DNA of 64,000 nt, taken from contig NZ_CP020921.1 in the NCBI RefSeq assembly GCF_003057965.1, forward strand, positions 208,100-272,099, written 5' to 3'. A model generated the notes under the pieces. The model was not told where the DNA came from and ran no database searches. It saw only the letters and a list, made by a program, of their open reading frames with translations. The translations under genes and the position numbers were made by a program. Positions 42,532 to 51,652 of this stretch are shown piece after piece; position 1 is the stretch's first letter; each line of letters opens with the position of its first letter. The stretch is from Thermodesulfobium acidiphilum (GTDB lineage: Bacteria > Thermodesulfobiota > Thermodesulfobiia > Thermodesulfobiales > Thermodesulfobiaceae).

Positions 42532-43359
42532 GTGAAAATCGGTATTAAAAAATTTGGCGACAAGTATATATCTAATGATAAAAAATTTTCTATACTTGCC
42601 TTTGATTTAGGAAATTCTAGATTAAAATGCTCTTATTTTGAAGATTCGTGTATGAAACATTATGGAGTTTTTCGATTAGATGAGATTTTTGTAAATAATA
42701 AATTTTATTCTCAACCTCTCGATAAGTGGTTAAAAGAAAAAGGAATCAATAATGATGTTAAGTGTTTTATCTCTTCTGTAAATTTAACTATAGAAAAACA
42801 CCTTTTGTCATTTTTGAATGAAATTTTTTTTTCTATTAAAGTTATTGAACCAAAAGATCTTGTTGGCGTGATTGAGATTGAATACGATATAGATATGATA
42901 GGAATTGATAGATTGCTGCACTCTATTGGAGCATCGCTTTTTTATGGGGATAGAGTTTGTGTTGTGGATATGGGGACAGCTATTACACTTGACTTAACTA
43001 AAGGAAACGTATATAAAGGTGGCTTTATCATGCCAGGAATAGATATGATTTGTAAGTCTATAAAACTTTTTTTGCCACATCTGCCAGTGATAGATATAAC
43101 AATTAATCATAAAAACGTTCCTTCAAGAAACACGAACGAAGCTCTAAATAACGGTATATTTTATTCTATAGTTTATGGCCTTGAAGGCATTGTTAAGTCG
43201 TGGCATGAAAAGTTTGGAGACTTTACTACTGTTCTGACTGGTGGTAGTGCAAGATTTTTTGAAAGCGAGCTGTCATGGCCATATTTCCCTCACCTGACAC
43301 TTTGGGGGATATATAGATATGCAGAGTACATAGAATCTTTGAATGAGAAAGGTTTTTAA
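42532..43359 (+). CDS. coaX: Type III pantothenate kinase
   Basis: CoaX phosphorylates pantothenate, the first step of coenzyme A synthesis. The 275-residue protein has the ASKHA-fold motifs AFDLGNSRLKC, VIEPKDL, IGIDRLLHSIGAS, VVDMGTAITLDL, GGFIMPGIDM and LTGGSARFF. It carries an N-terminal stretch of about 20 residues before the first motif. Starts with GTG at 42532. The DIGNT of most CoaX is DLGNS here. Confidence 0.88.
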   Translation: MKIGIKKFGDKYISNDKKFSILAFDLGNSRLKCSYFEDSCMKHYGVFRLDEIFVNNKFYSQPLDKWLKEKGINNDVKCFISSVNLTIEKHLLSFLNEIFFSIKVIEPKDLVGVIEIEYDIDMIGIDRLLHSIGASLFYGDRVCVVDMGTAITLDLTKGNVYKGGFIMPGIDMICKSIKLFLPHLPVIDITINHKNVPSRNTNEALNNGIFYSIVYGLEGIVKSWHEKFGDFTTVLTGGSARFFESELSWPYFPHLTLWGIYRYAEYIESLNEKGF

Positions 43360-43404
43360 TTTAATGATAAATATATTTAATAAAATTTTGAAAGGGATGG
43401 TAAT

Positions 43405-45474
43405 ATGGGGAAAACTATCAAAACAATTAGTTTAGCCTCTCATGTTGGGGCAGGGAAGACTTCACTAACTGAAGCGCTTTTGTTTTATGCAAAGAAAATT
43501 TCAAGGTTGGGTTCTGTAGATTCTGGGAATACAGTTACGGATTATGATGTAGAAGAGATAAAGAGAAAGATGACTCTTTCGCTTTCTGTAGTAAACTTTG
43601 AGGAGGAAGGCACTAAATACAACATTATAGATACTCCAGGATTTTTTGACTTTGAAAGCGATGTTATAGCTGCAGAAAGCGTGTCAGAGGGCCTGGTTTT
43701 GTTGTTAAATGCTACAAGTACGCTGGAGGTTGGCATTGAGAAGATCTTAAAAAGATTAAAGGCGAATCCAAAACCATTTATGGTTGTAGTAAACAAGATG
43801 GATAAAGAGGGGGCAGATTTTTTTAATGCGGTTAATGAGTTAAGATTAAAGTCGTTAGGCTTTAATATTGCTTGTATGTATCTGCCTTTTGGTAATGCAG
43901 GTGAATTTAAAGGCATGGTTCATGTGATGAGCAAAAAAAGCATTGTTTTTGATGGTGATTTCAAATTTCATATTGAAGAATCATTTCCAGAAGAATTGGA
44001 AACAAGAATTGAGGAAGAACAAGAGAGACTAAAAGAAGCTGCAGCTGAGGGCGATGACACCATTTTGGAAAAATATCTTGCTGGAGAAGATCTAAGCGAG
44101 GAAGAAATTGTTTCAAGTTTGAAAAATGCAGTAAAGCTTGGCAAGACTGCTTTGGTAATACCTGTTTCTTCTGTAAAGGGCTACGGTATAGCTCAACTGG
44201 TTAGGGCGTTTGGTTACTACTTCCCAGATTATAGCGAAAAAGAAAACCTTGAAATGTACTCAGAAAAGGAGATGAAGGTTTTCCCGATTAATTCAGACTC
44301 TGAACTCATCATACAAATTTTTAAGACCGTGCTCGATCCCTTTGTCGGAAAAGTTAGCTTTGCAAAAATTCTAAGCGGTTCATATAAGGGAGAATCCGTT
44401 TTGTACAATGTTACCAAGCAACAGGAGGAAAGGATAGCAAGCGTTAGCTTTCCGTTCGGAAAAGAACCTGTTATTACTAAGGAAGCCGATTGTGGGGATA
44501 TTGTTACCTTTTCCAAGCTCCAGATTACAACTACCAACGACACTCTTTCACGCTCTAAAATAAAATACGAACCAAAGAAAATAGAGTTTCCAAAACCAAC
44601 CTTTTTTATGGGAGTTTATCCAAAAGTAAAAGGCGATGAGGATAAACTTGGTTCTGCTATTATAAAGTTTATTGAAGAAGATCCATCAATGTTTTATGGA
44701 AAAAGTCCAGAAACAGGTGAATTTTTGCTTGGTGGTTTGGGGGATATCCAGATGGACGTTCTAATGGAGAAAGTTAAAAGAAGGTTTAAGGTAGAAGGCA
44801 CCCTCGTAAAGCCAAAGGTTGCTTATAGAGAATCTATTAAAATTCCGGTTGTAGCGGAAGGCAAGCACAAAAAGCAAACTGGAGGACATGGTCAGTATGG
44901 TCATGTCATAATAAAATTTGAACCTATTGGTTATGAAGAAGAATTTATTTTTGAAAGTCAGATCGTAGGTGGAGTCGTCCCAAAACAGTATGTACCTGCT
45001 GTGGAAAAGGGTTTACGCGAAGTTCTTGGCAGCGGACATTTGGCAGGCTATCCAGTAATAGGCATTAAGGCAATTTTAGTAGATGGTTCTTATCATGAAG
45101 TGGATTCTAATGAACTTTCATTTAAAATGGCTGCACATCTTGCTTTCAAAAAGGCTATGGAAAAGGCGAAACCAGTTTTACTTGAGCCAATTAACTATAT
45201 TGAGGTAACGGTACCGAAGGACTTTACTGGAGATGTTATGGGAGACCTGAATTCCAAGAGAGGAAGAATTCAAGGGATGGATTCTATAAAGGATTCTGAA
45301 ACTGTTATAAAGGCATACGTTCCTCAAAGTGAAATTGTAAATTATGCAATGGATTTAAGATCCATTACTCAGGGTAGGGGTTCTTTTGTAACCAGATTTG
45401 ATCATTTTGAAGAAGCCCCTCCTCAGATTGCCGAAAAAGTTATAAAGGAAGCAAGTGTTGAAAGTAGCAAATAA
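43405..45474 (+). CDS. Elongation factor G paralogue (EF-G-like GTPase)
   Basis: A 689-residue protein with all five EF-G domains: G1 SHVGAGKTS, G3 DTPGFFDF, G4 NKMD, domain II from about 290, and domains III-V with GGHGQYGHVIIKFEPI and GDVMGDLNSKRGRIQGMD. The effector-loop motif RGITI of true EF-G is replaced here (EIKRKMTLSLSV), and the G1 histidine-aspartate context differs, so this belongs to the divergent paralogue group rather than the main translocase. Related extra EF-G copies exist in Thermus and many anaerobes, with no fixed function. Its stop lies inside the start of the ligase gene. Confidence 0.88.
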   Translation: MGKTIKTISLASHVGAGKTSLTEALLFYAKKISRLGSVDSGNTVTDYDVEEIKRKMTLSLSVVNFEEEGTKYNIIDTPGFFDFESDVIAAESVSEGLVLLLNATSTLEVGIEKILKRLKANPKPFMVVVNKMDKEGADFFNAVNELRLKSLGFNIACMYLPFGNAGEFKGMVHVMSKKSIVFDGDFKFHIEESFPEELETRIEEEQERLKEAAAEGDDTILEKYLAGEDLSEEEIVSSLKNAVKLGKTALVIPVSSVKGYGIAQLVRAFGYYFPDYSEKENLEMYSEKEMKVFPINSDSELIIQIFKTVLDPFVGKVSFAKILSGSYKGESVLYNVTKQQEERIASVSFPFGKEPVITKEADCGDIVTFSKLQITTTNDTLSRSKIKYEPKKIEFPKPTFFMGVYPKVKGDEDKLGSAIIKFIEEDPSMFYGKSPETGEFLLGGLGDIQMDVLMEKVKRRFKVEGTLVKPKVAYRESIKIPVVAEGKHKKQTGGHGQYGHVIIKFEPIGYEEEFIFESQIVGGVVPKQYVPAVEKGLREVLGSGHLAGYPVIGIKAILVDGSYHEVDSNELSFKMAAHLAFKKAMEKAKPVLLEPINYIEVTVPKDFTGDVMGDLNSKRGRIQGMDSIKDSETVIKAYVPQSEIVNYAMDLRSITQGRGSFVTRFDHFEEAPPQIAEKVIKEASVESSK

Positions 45475-47332
45475 TGCCTTACAATCTAATTTTATTTTAT
45501 TAGCTCAGGTCTTCGACAAGCTTGAAAAAGAGACCTCGAGACTAAAGATGATGGAGATTCTTGCAGATTATTTTGAAAATATTTCTCCAGAAGATGTAAG
45601 AATTGCTATCTATCTTTTATCAGGAAAAACAGGACCATCCTTTGAAGCTGTAGACTTTGGGGTGGGAGAGAAGTTTGTTATTGAGTCTTTGTTGAGAATT
45701 TATGGGGGGTTTAAGGTCGAGATTGAAGATTTATATAAAGAATTAGGAGATCTTGGATTAGTAGCAAAAAATATAGTGAAGGATAAAGAAAGCTCCTTAA
45801 CTCTTAATGAGGTTTTTAGTTATCTTAAAACAATAGCTCTTACTTCAGGGCCTAGTTCCCAAGACAAAAAGATAGAACTTCTTACCGAAATGCTAGACAG
45901 AGCAAGTTCTTTAGAGGCTCTTTACTTAGTAAGAATCATTCTTGGTAGACTTAGATTGGGAGCACAGGATGCTACTGTAATTGAGGCTCTTTCCTTTGCC
46001 AGGGTCAAGAGTAAGGATTTGAAGCCAAAAATCGAGAGATGCTATAACCTGACTTCTGATCTTGGTTATGTTGCTTATATATTATTTAAAGAGGGAGAGG
46101 AAGCATTAGATTTTGTACGTGCTATTGTCGGAAATCCTATTAGGATGGCACTGGCAGAAAGAATGGAAAACCCAGAAGAGATCTTTAATAAAGTAGGCAA
46201 GTGTATTGTAGAGCCTAAATATGATGGATTTCGATGTCAGGTTCATAAAATTGACAATAAGGTTAAAATTTATTCGAGAAATCTTGAAGATAATACTTAT
46301 ATGTTTCCAGAAATAGTCGAATCTACAATTAAGTTTTGCAGAGCAAAGGATTGTATTTTTGAAGGAGAAGCAATTAGTTTTGATCCTGAAACCCTACGCT
46401 TTATGCCCTTTCAAATAACTGTCCAAAGAAAGAGAAAGCATAATATCTTAAAGGTAGCTGCAAAATTTCCGTTAAGACTAGAAGTATTTGATCTGCTTTA
46501 CAAAGATGGCCTTGATATTACATCAAAACCTCTATTTGAAAGAAAAAAGCTCCTAAATGACACAATAGTGAAAAATGAAACGATTGTAATATCTGATTCC
46601 TATGAGGTTGACAGTCCAGAAAAAATAAAGAACTTGTTTGAGAATTACGTTTCTCAGGGCATGGAAGGAATAATGATAAAGAGATTAGATGGAGTATATC
46701 AGGCAGGCTCACGGAATTTTAACTGGATAAAATTGAAGAGATCTATGAAACAATCAATTCTCTCCGATACGATTGATGCTGTTATCATGGGATATTTTTA
46801 TGGAAAAGGGCAAAGAATAAAGTTAGGGATAGGATCTTTGTTGATAGGTTTGTATGATCCTGAAATGGATTGTTTTGAAACAATAGCGAAACTAGGTTCA
46901 GGATTTACTGAGGAAGAATGGATGGAACTTCTTAAAAATCTTGAAGAAATAAGGACTAACTTCAAACCTAACAATTATGTATCAGAAATAAATCCTGATT
47001 TTTGGGTAAAACCAAAGATAGTAGTTGAGGTTGAAGCAGATGAAATAACAGTTAGTCCTGTACATACTGTCGGAAGAAAGGGATTGAATAAAGATTATTT
47101 AAATAATTTGCCCACAGGAAGTGGCTTTGCACTTAGGTTTCCTAGAGCAAAGAGAATAAGATATGACAAAAGTCCCTTTGATTCTACTACGCCAAATGAA
47201 ATTTATGAAATGTATGAACTCTCAAAAAACAAAAAGAGTAAGGATATTTCAGAAAATTCTGTTAATTTAGATTCCACAAAGTTGCTAAAAAAAACTAAAA
47301 TGAAGGATAAAGATAAGACTTTATTTGACTGA
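45455..47332 (+). CDS. ATP-dependent DNA ligase, archaeal/LigB type
   Basis: A 625-residue DNA ligase of the archaeal-eukaryal ATP-dependent class. An N-terminal DNA-binding domain (about 1-225) precedes the nucleotidyltransferase core: the catalytic lysine K255 in VEPKYDGFRCQ (motif I), the FEGEAIS glutamate (motif III), QRKRKHNI, EGIMIKRLDG (IV), NWIKLKRSM (V), then an OB domain to about 590. The C-terminus is a lysine-rich tail. TTG at 45455 overlaps the EF-G stop by 20 bases. Most bacteria rely on NAD-dependent LigA, which is not in this window. Confidence 0.92.
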   Translation: MLKVANNALQSNFILLAQVFDKLEKETSRLKMMEILADYFENISPEDVRIAIYLLSGKTGPSFEAVDFGVGEKFVIESLLRIYGGFKVEIEDLYKELGDLGLVAKNIVKDKESSLTLNEVFSYLKTIALTSGPSSQDKKIELLTEMLDRASSLEALYLVRIILGRLRLGAQDATVIEALSFARVKSKDLKPKIERCYNLTSDLGYVAYILFKEGEEALDFVRAIVGNPIRMALAERMENPEEIFNKVGKCIVEPKYDGFRCQVHKIDNKVKIYSRNLEDNTYMFPEIVESTIKFCRAKDCIFEGEAISFDPETLRFMPFQITVQRKRKHNILKVAAKFPLRLEVFDLLYKDGLDITSKPLFERKKLLNDTIVKNETIVISDSYEVDSPEKIKNLFENYVSQGMEGIMIKRLDGVYQAGSRNFNWIKLKRSMKQSILSDTIDAVIMGYFYGKGQRIKLGIGSLLIGLYDPEMDCFETIAKLGSGFTEEEWMELLKNLEEIRTNFKPNNYVSEINPDFWVKPKIVVEVEADEITVSPVHTVGRKGLNKDYLNNLPTGSGFALRFPRAKRIRYDKSPFDSTTPNEIYEMYELSKNKKSKDISENSVNLDSTKLLKKTKMKDKDKTLFD

Positions 47333-47350
47333 GGAGGATAAAAGTTAAAA

Positions 47351-48481
47351 ATGAATAAGAAGGCTATTTTAATGTGTCCAGGTCCATCTGAGGTTAATCC
47401 AGAAGTATTTTTGGCTATGGCTAAGCCCCTCGTAAGTCATGTTGATCCAACTTTTTTTGCTCTTTTAGATCAGCTTCAAGGCCAACTTAAAACAATATTC
47501 CAAACTGAAAACATCTGTATGCTTTTGTCTGGTACCGGGACATCTGGTATGGAAGCATCACTTATTAATTTCCTTGAACCAGATGACAGAGTTCTAGTTG
47601 GGGTAATAGGACATTTTGGAGATAGGATAAGAATGATCGCAGAAAGAATTGGTTGTAATGTAAAAGTAGTTAGCGCACCTGAGGGCAAAGCGCTTGATCC
47701 GGACGATGTAGAGATAGCTATAAAGGGATTTTCTCCTAAGCTTTTTGCTTGCGTTCACGCTGAAACGTCTACTGGCGTGCTTCAGCCTCTTGAAGATATT
47801 ATGAATATTTGCAAAAAGTACGAGGTTCTAACCCTAGTTGACACCGTTGCTTCATTGGGTGGAGTTAATGTTCCTGTAGATAGTTTAGGAATCGATATAG
47901 TTTATAGCGGTTCGCAAAAGTGTTTGGGTTGTCCTCCAGGCGTAGCTCCTATAAGTTTTAGCCCAAGAGCTGAAAGGATTTTGGAGTCTTTAACGCCCAG
48001 AAATTACTATCTTGATCTCAGGCTTATAAGAAAATACTGGCTTGAGAGAGTATACCATCATACTCCACCAGTAAGCCTTTTTTATGCGTGTAACAAGGGA
48101 TTTGATCTTATTATTGAAGAAGGTTTGATAAACAGATTTGAAAGACACAGAAAAATAGGTCTTGCATTACAAAAAGGGCTTGAGGCTATGGGCTTTAAGT
48201 TGGTTGCTGATAAAAATGTTCAGAACCCTGTGGTTACTGCAGTTTATCTTCCTGCTGAAATAGAGGATATAAAGCTAAGAAAGATATTATTGGAGGAATT
48301 TGGGATTGAAATAGCTTTAGGCATTGCTCAGTTAAAGGGGAAGATTGCCAGATTTGGAACTATGGCTGAATCTGCAAGGCCTCAAAATGTTTTGTATTTG
48401 TTGAGTGCATTAGAAAATATACTAAAACGCTATAAAATATTTAAAGAAAGCGGAACAGATGTTGCATCTAGCATGCTTTAG
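47351..48481 (+). CDS. Class V aminotransferase, alanine-glyoxylate/serine-pyruvate type
   Basis: A 376-residue PLP enzyme of the AGXT-like group, transferring an amino group between serine or alanine and glyoxylate or pyruvate. It has MCPGPSEVNPEVFLAM, LSGTGTSGMEASL, HAETSTGVLQPL, LVDTVASLGGV and the PLP lysine in YSGSQKCLGCPPG. Older annotation calls similar proteins a soluble hydrogenase subunit. In an autotroph it could act in serine or glycine formation. ATG at 47351, 18 bases after the ligase stop. Confidence 0.9.
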   Translation: MNKKAILMCPGPSEVNPEVFLAMAKPLVSHVDPTFFALLDQLQGQLKTIFQTENICMLLSGTGTSGMEASLINFLEPDDRVLVGVIGHFGDRIRMIAERIGCNVKVVSAPEGKALDPDDVEIAIKGFSPKLFACVHAETSTGVLQPLEDIMNICKKYEVLTLVDTVASLGGVNVPVDSLGIDIVYSGSQKCLGCPPGVAPISFSPRAERILESLTPRNYYLDLRLIRKYWLERVYHHTPPVSLFYACNKGFDLIIEEGLINRFERHRKIGLALQKGLEAMGFKLVADKNVQNPVVTAVYLPAEIEDIKLRKILLEEFGIEIALGIAQLKGKIARFGTMAESARPQNVLYLLSALENILKRYKIFKESGTDVASSML

Positions 48482-48548
48482 AAAAGGGTTGTTTAAGATA
48501 TTTTTAAAAGATTATTTTGGTGATTATTGAGGATAGTGGATAAAATTA

Positions 48549-51185
48549 TTGTTATTTGTTGAATATTTAAAAAAGTTTTTAAATTATTTGAAACATTTTT
48601 GGTCAGGGCTCAAACTTTACAAAAAGATGAGCCTTGTTTTTATTGTCTTGTCTCTAATTATAATTTCTTTGAACGTTATCTTTATGATCTATGAACAATC
48701 TAGAGATTATAGAGATTTTATGAACGTTAATTTCCAAAGCGCTTTAGAAATTGAGTCAAACTATATAAACTCAAAAATTTCAAACGATATACTCTTTCCA
48801 ATTATTAGCTTAAGTTCAAATTTAGGTAGAACTAACCTTAAAGTTGGGCATGAAGGCTTGCTAAAAGAATTTTTGCTAAGAAATCAAGCTTTTAACTCTG
48901 TATTAGTTGCTGATACAAATGGAAATATAATTAATGGTTTTGATAGAGAAAAAGGAGCAATTGTAGATCACGAAAACATTTCCCAAAGGTCATACTTTAA
49001 AAGTGCTTTAGAAAATAAGTCATTTGCTATGTTTGGGCCTATTCAACTTGATTCAAAGAATATGATTGTAGCACTTTACCCTATATTTACTCGCGAAAAT
49101 AACATTAATGGTTTTATAATTACATCAATATCTCTAAAGTGGTTTGACTATTTATCTGATGAGATTAATAAGGGGATAAATGCCCCCTTTAAATTTTTTA
49201 TTGTATCAGGGAAGATGAATTCAATAAGTTTGAGCCATCCAATAAAATTTAATTTTCCAATAGAAAATTTTTTTGACAAAAAATTTTTTAAAACTTATAT
49301 TGATGGTTCACAATTTACAATGTTTTCAAAAAATATTAATTACACGCCATTTTTTATTATTGGCGGGTATCCTGATTATGAGATAAATTTTAAAATTGGA
49401 AGGCTTATCTTAGGTTCATTGTTTCCCATGTTTGCCCTGCTTATTCTGGCAGGATATTTTGGTTTGGTTTTAGGCAAATATTTATCTCGTCCTTTAGAAA
49501 ATTTAGCTGATGAAGCTGAAAGAATTTCTAAGAATCCAATTTCTGGAGAGGCTTTTACGATCTTTGAGGGCAAGGATGAAATTGCAAGGCTTTCCTTTTC
49601 GCTTCAAGTGATGCTTGATGAATTTTACGCTGCTCAGCAACAGCTAAAGGCTGCTGAGGAAGAGAGTAAGTTTGTTGCACAAAACAACTCTGTTTTAATG
49701 AAGATAGCATCTTATATAAATAGTTTTGATTCAAAAGAAAGGATAATAGAAAAATCTTTGCAACAAATTAAAGATATAACTAATGCCAGAGTTATTATGC
49801 TTTATTTGCTGGATTCTTGTGGGCAAAGTTTAGTAATTGATAGCTTGGTAGGCGAAATTAGTGATGATCTTTATTTAAAACTTAATAAACTTGAAATATT
49901 AAACTTTTGGGTTGGTCAGGTATTTTTAGACAAAAAGGTTTCTGTAGTTTTTGATTTGAGGACTAATCCTATTCTGAAATATTCTAATGAGATATTAGAA
50001 AACGATTTTTACTCGATTATATGTTCTCCGTTAAATTCTAAAGAAATGCCTATTGGTGCAATTTTATTATTTTTTGACAAACCATATGTATTTCAGTCTG
50101 ATCAAAGAGAATTCCTGATAAGGGTCTCGGATATGCTTTCTCTGTATCTTTCTAGAATTGAAAGGGAAGAAATCTTAGAAGACTCTACTGAAATGAACTT
50201 TTACTTTAGAGATATTTCAATAAAGCTTTCTGGTATGGAAAATATTGACGATACTATTAATCTTGCTATTAACTTTTTGGTTGATAATTTAAGCTTTGTT
50301 TCAGATGCAAGGTGTGTCTATTTTAATGAGGAGACTAGTTATAGTGATATTTCTGAAACGTGTGTTTATTCTGTACCATTTAGTGATTTTAAGATTCTCC
50401 CGGTAAGAAAAGCAAATTGCCCAAATTTGCCCAGTGACGCTATAAGGATTGCTATTTTGCCGCTGAGATTGTACAACAAACCTTATGCCAATATCATTGT
50501 TTATATAAAAGCTTTTGACATGAGGGTAGTTCACTCTGAATTCTTTATGAACCTAAACGATATTTTGAATCAAAAAATTGGCATTACTTATTCTATCCAA
50601 CACTCAAAGGAACTTTATAAGGAGGCTCTCGAAAGTATTGCTCAGGCTTTAGATGCAAGGGACCCCTTTTCCGCAAAACATTCTAAAAGAGTTAGTACCT
50701 TTTCAGTAAGGTTCGGGAAATATTTGAAACTCGATAAAAAAGATATAGATGTTCTTGGGTTTGGTGCACTACTTCACGATATAGGTAAAGTAGGGATTCC
50801 AGATACTGTGCTCAAGAAGCCTGGGAAATTAACCCAAACAGAGTATATTTTAATGCAGTCTCATCCAATTGTCGGATATAATATATTAAAGTCTATAAAA
50901 GAAGAACTTATGCCAGGACTTTTGGAAATTATTCTATATCACCATGAAAGATATGATGGCAAAGGTTATCCTTATGGCTTAAGTAAAGACGAAATACCGT
51001 TTCTTGCAAGGTTAGTTTCTATTGCTGATTCTTTTGAGGCTATGATTTCTGACAGACCATATAGAAAAGGAATGACAAAGTTGGATGCTCTTGCAGAAAT
51101 AAGCAGGTGTTCTGGTACACAGTTCGATCCTTATCTTGCTCAGATGTTTGTCAGGGTGATTTCACAAACGGCCGATGAAGATTAA
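48549..51185 (+). CDS. Transmembrane sensor: Cache, HAMP, GAF and HD-GYP domains
   Basis: An 878-residue signalling protein. TM1 at about 28-47, a periplasmic Cache-like sensor (about 50-285), TM2 at about 288-308, a HAMP linker (SRPLENLADEAERISKNP), two GAF-like regions (about 395-545 and 570-690) and an HD-GYP output domain (about 700-870): LLHDIGKVGIPD, HHERYDGKGYPYG and SIADSFEAMISDRPYRKG. All HD-GYP metal and active-site motifs are intact, so it probably hydrolyses cyclic di-GMP in response to an extracellular signal. TTG at 48549 is uncertain, since there is no clear ribosome site. No GGDEF gene is in the window. Confidence 0.9.
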   Translation: MLFVEYLKKFLNYLKHFWSGLKLYKKMSLVFIVLSLIIISLNVIFMIYEQSRDYRDFMNVNFQSALEIESNYINSKISNDILFPIISLSSNLGRTNLKVGHEGLLKEFLLRNQAFNSVLVADTNGNIINGFDREKGAIVDHENISQRSYFKSALENKSFAMFGPIQLDSKNMIVALYPIFTRENNINGFIITSISLKWFDYLSDEINKGINAPFKFFIVSGKMNSISLSHPIKFNFPIENFFDKKFFKTYIDGSQFTMFSKNINYTPFFIIGGYPDYEINFKIGRLILGSLFPMFALLILAGYFGLVLGKYLSRPLENLADEAERISKNPISGEAFTIFEGKDEIARLSFSLQVMLDEFYAAQQQLKAAEEESKFVAQNNSVLMKIASYINSFDSKERIIEKSLQQIKDITNARVIMLYLLDSCGQSLVIDSLVGEISDDLYLKLNKLEILNFWVGQVFLDKKVSVVFDLRTNPILKYSNEILENDFYSIICSPLNSKEMPIGAILLFFDKPYVFQSDQREFLIRVSDMLSLYLSRIEREEILEDSTEMNFYFRDISIKLSGMENIDDTINLAINFLVDNLSFVSDARCVYFNEETSYSDISETCVYSVPFSDFKILPVRKANCPNLPSDAIRIAILPLRLYNKPYANIIVYIKAFDMRVVHSEFFMNLNDILNQKIGITYSIQHSKELYKEALESIAQALDARDPFSAKHSKRVSTFSVRFGKYLKLDKKDIDVLGFGALLHDIGKVGIPDTVLKKPGKLTQTEYILMQSHPIVGYNILKSIKEELMPGLLEIILYHHERYDGKGYPYGLSKDEIPFLARLVSIADSFEAMISDRPYRKGMTKLDALAEISRCSGTQFDPYLAQMFVRVISQTADED

Positions 51186-51208
51186 ATTCAAATTTTAAGG
51201 AGGATAAG

Positions 51209-51652
51209 GTGGTAGCGTTGTTTTTTAGATTGTTGAAAAAAAATGCTTTTCTATTATCGGTGTTCTTGTTGTTTTTATGCTTGGCGCCTCTTCCAGTAAA
51301 TGCATATGCTTTTCAAGTAGTTGATCAGGGGATATCCAAGATGGCTCCAAACAATCAGGATCCAGATAGTTTTGAAAAATTAACTGTTTTCCCGCAAGAC
51401 TGGCCTATTTTATATTATTGGGTAAAGTATGTGGATGCATCCCCCAATGATAAGTTGGTAGCAAGATTTCAATATATAGATCAGGAGCCCACTACCTTTT
51501 CTGAGATCTCAGAGGTTGTAGAAAAACCCGACGAATTATGGATTACACACGTAGCCCTCAATCCAGGTAAAAGTTGGCCTGTAGGAAAGTATAAAGTTGT
51601 ACTTTTATTGAACGGCAAAGAAGTATCAACGCTTGAATTTGAGGTGAAATAG
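51209..51652 (+). CDS. Small secreted protein, function unknown
   Basis: A 147-residue protein with a clear signal peptide (FFRLLKKNAFLLSVFLLFLCLAPLPVNAYA, split as basic n-region, hydrophobic h-region and a VNAYA cleavage site near residue 34). The mature part looks like a small beta-sandwich: FPQDWPILYYWVKYVDASP, then LVARFQYIDQEP, VALNPGKSWPVGKYKVVLLLNG. I do not recognise a family. GTG at 51209 follows AGGAGG. Its stop is immediately followed by the TTG of the next gene. Confidence 0.75.
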   Translation: MVALFFRLLKKNAFLLSVFLLFLCLAPLPVNAYAFQVVDQGISKMAPNNQDPDSFEKLTVFPQDWPILYYWVKYVDASPNDKLVARFQYIDQEPTTFSEISEVVEKPDELWITHVALNPGKSWPVGKYKVVLLLNGKEVSTLEFEVK

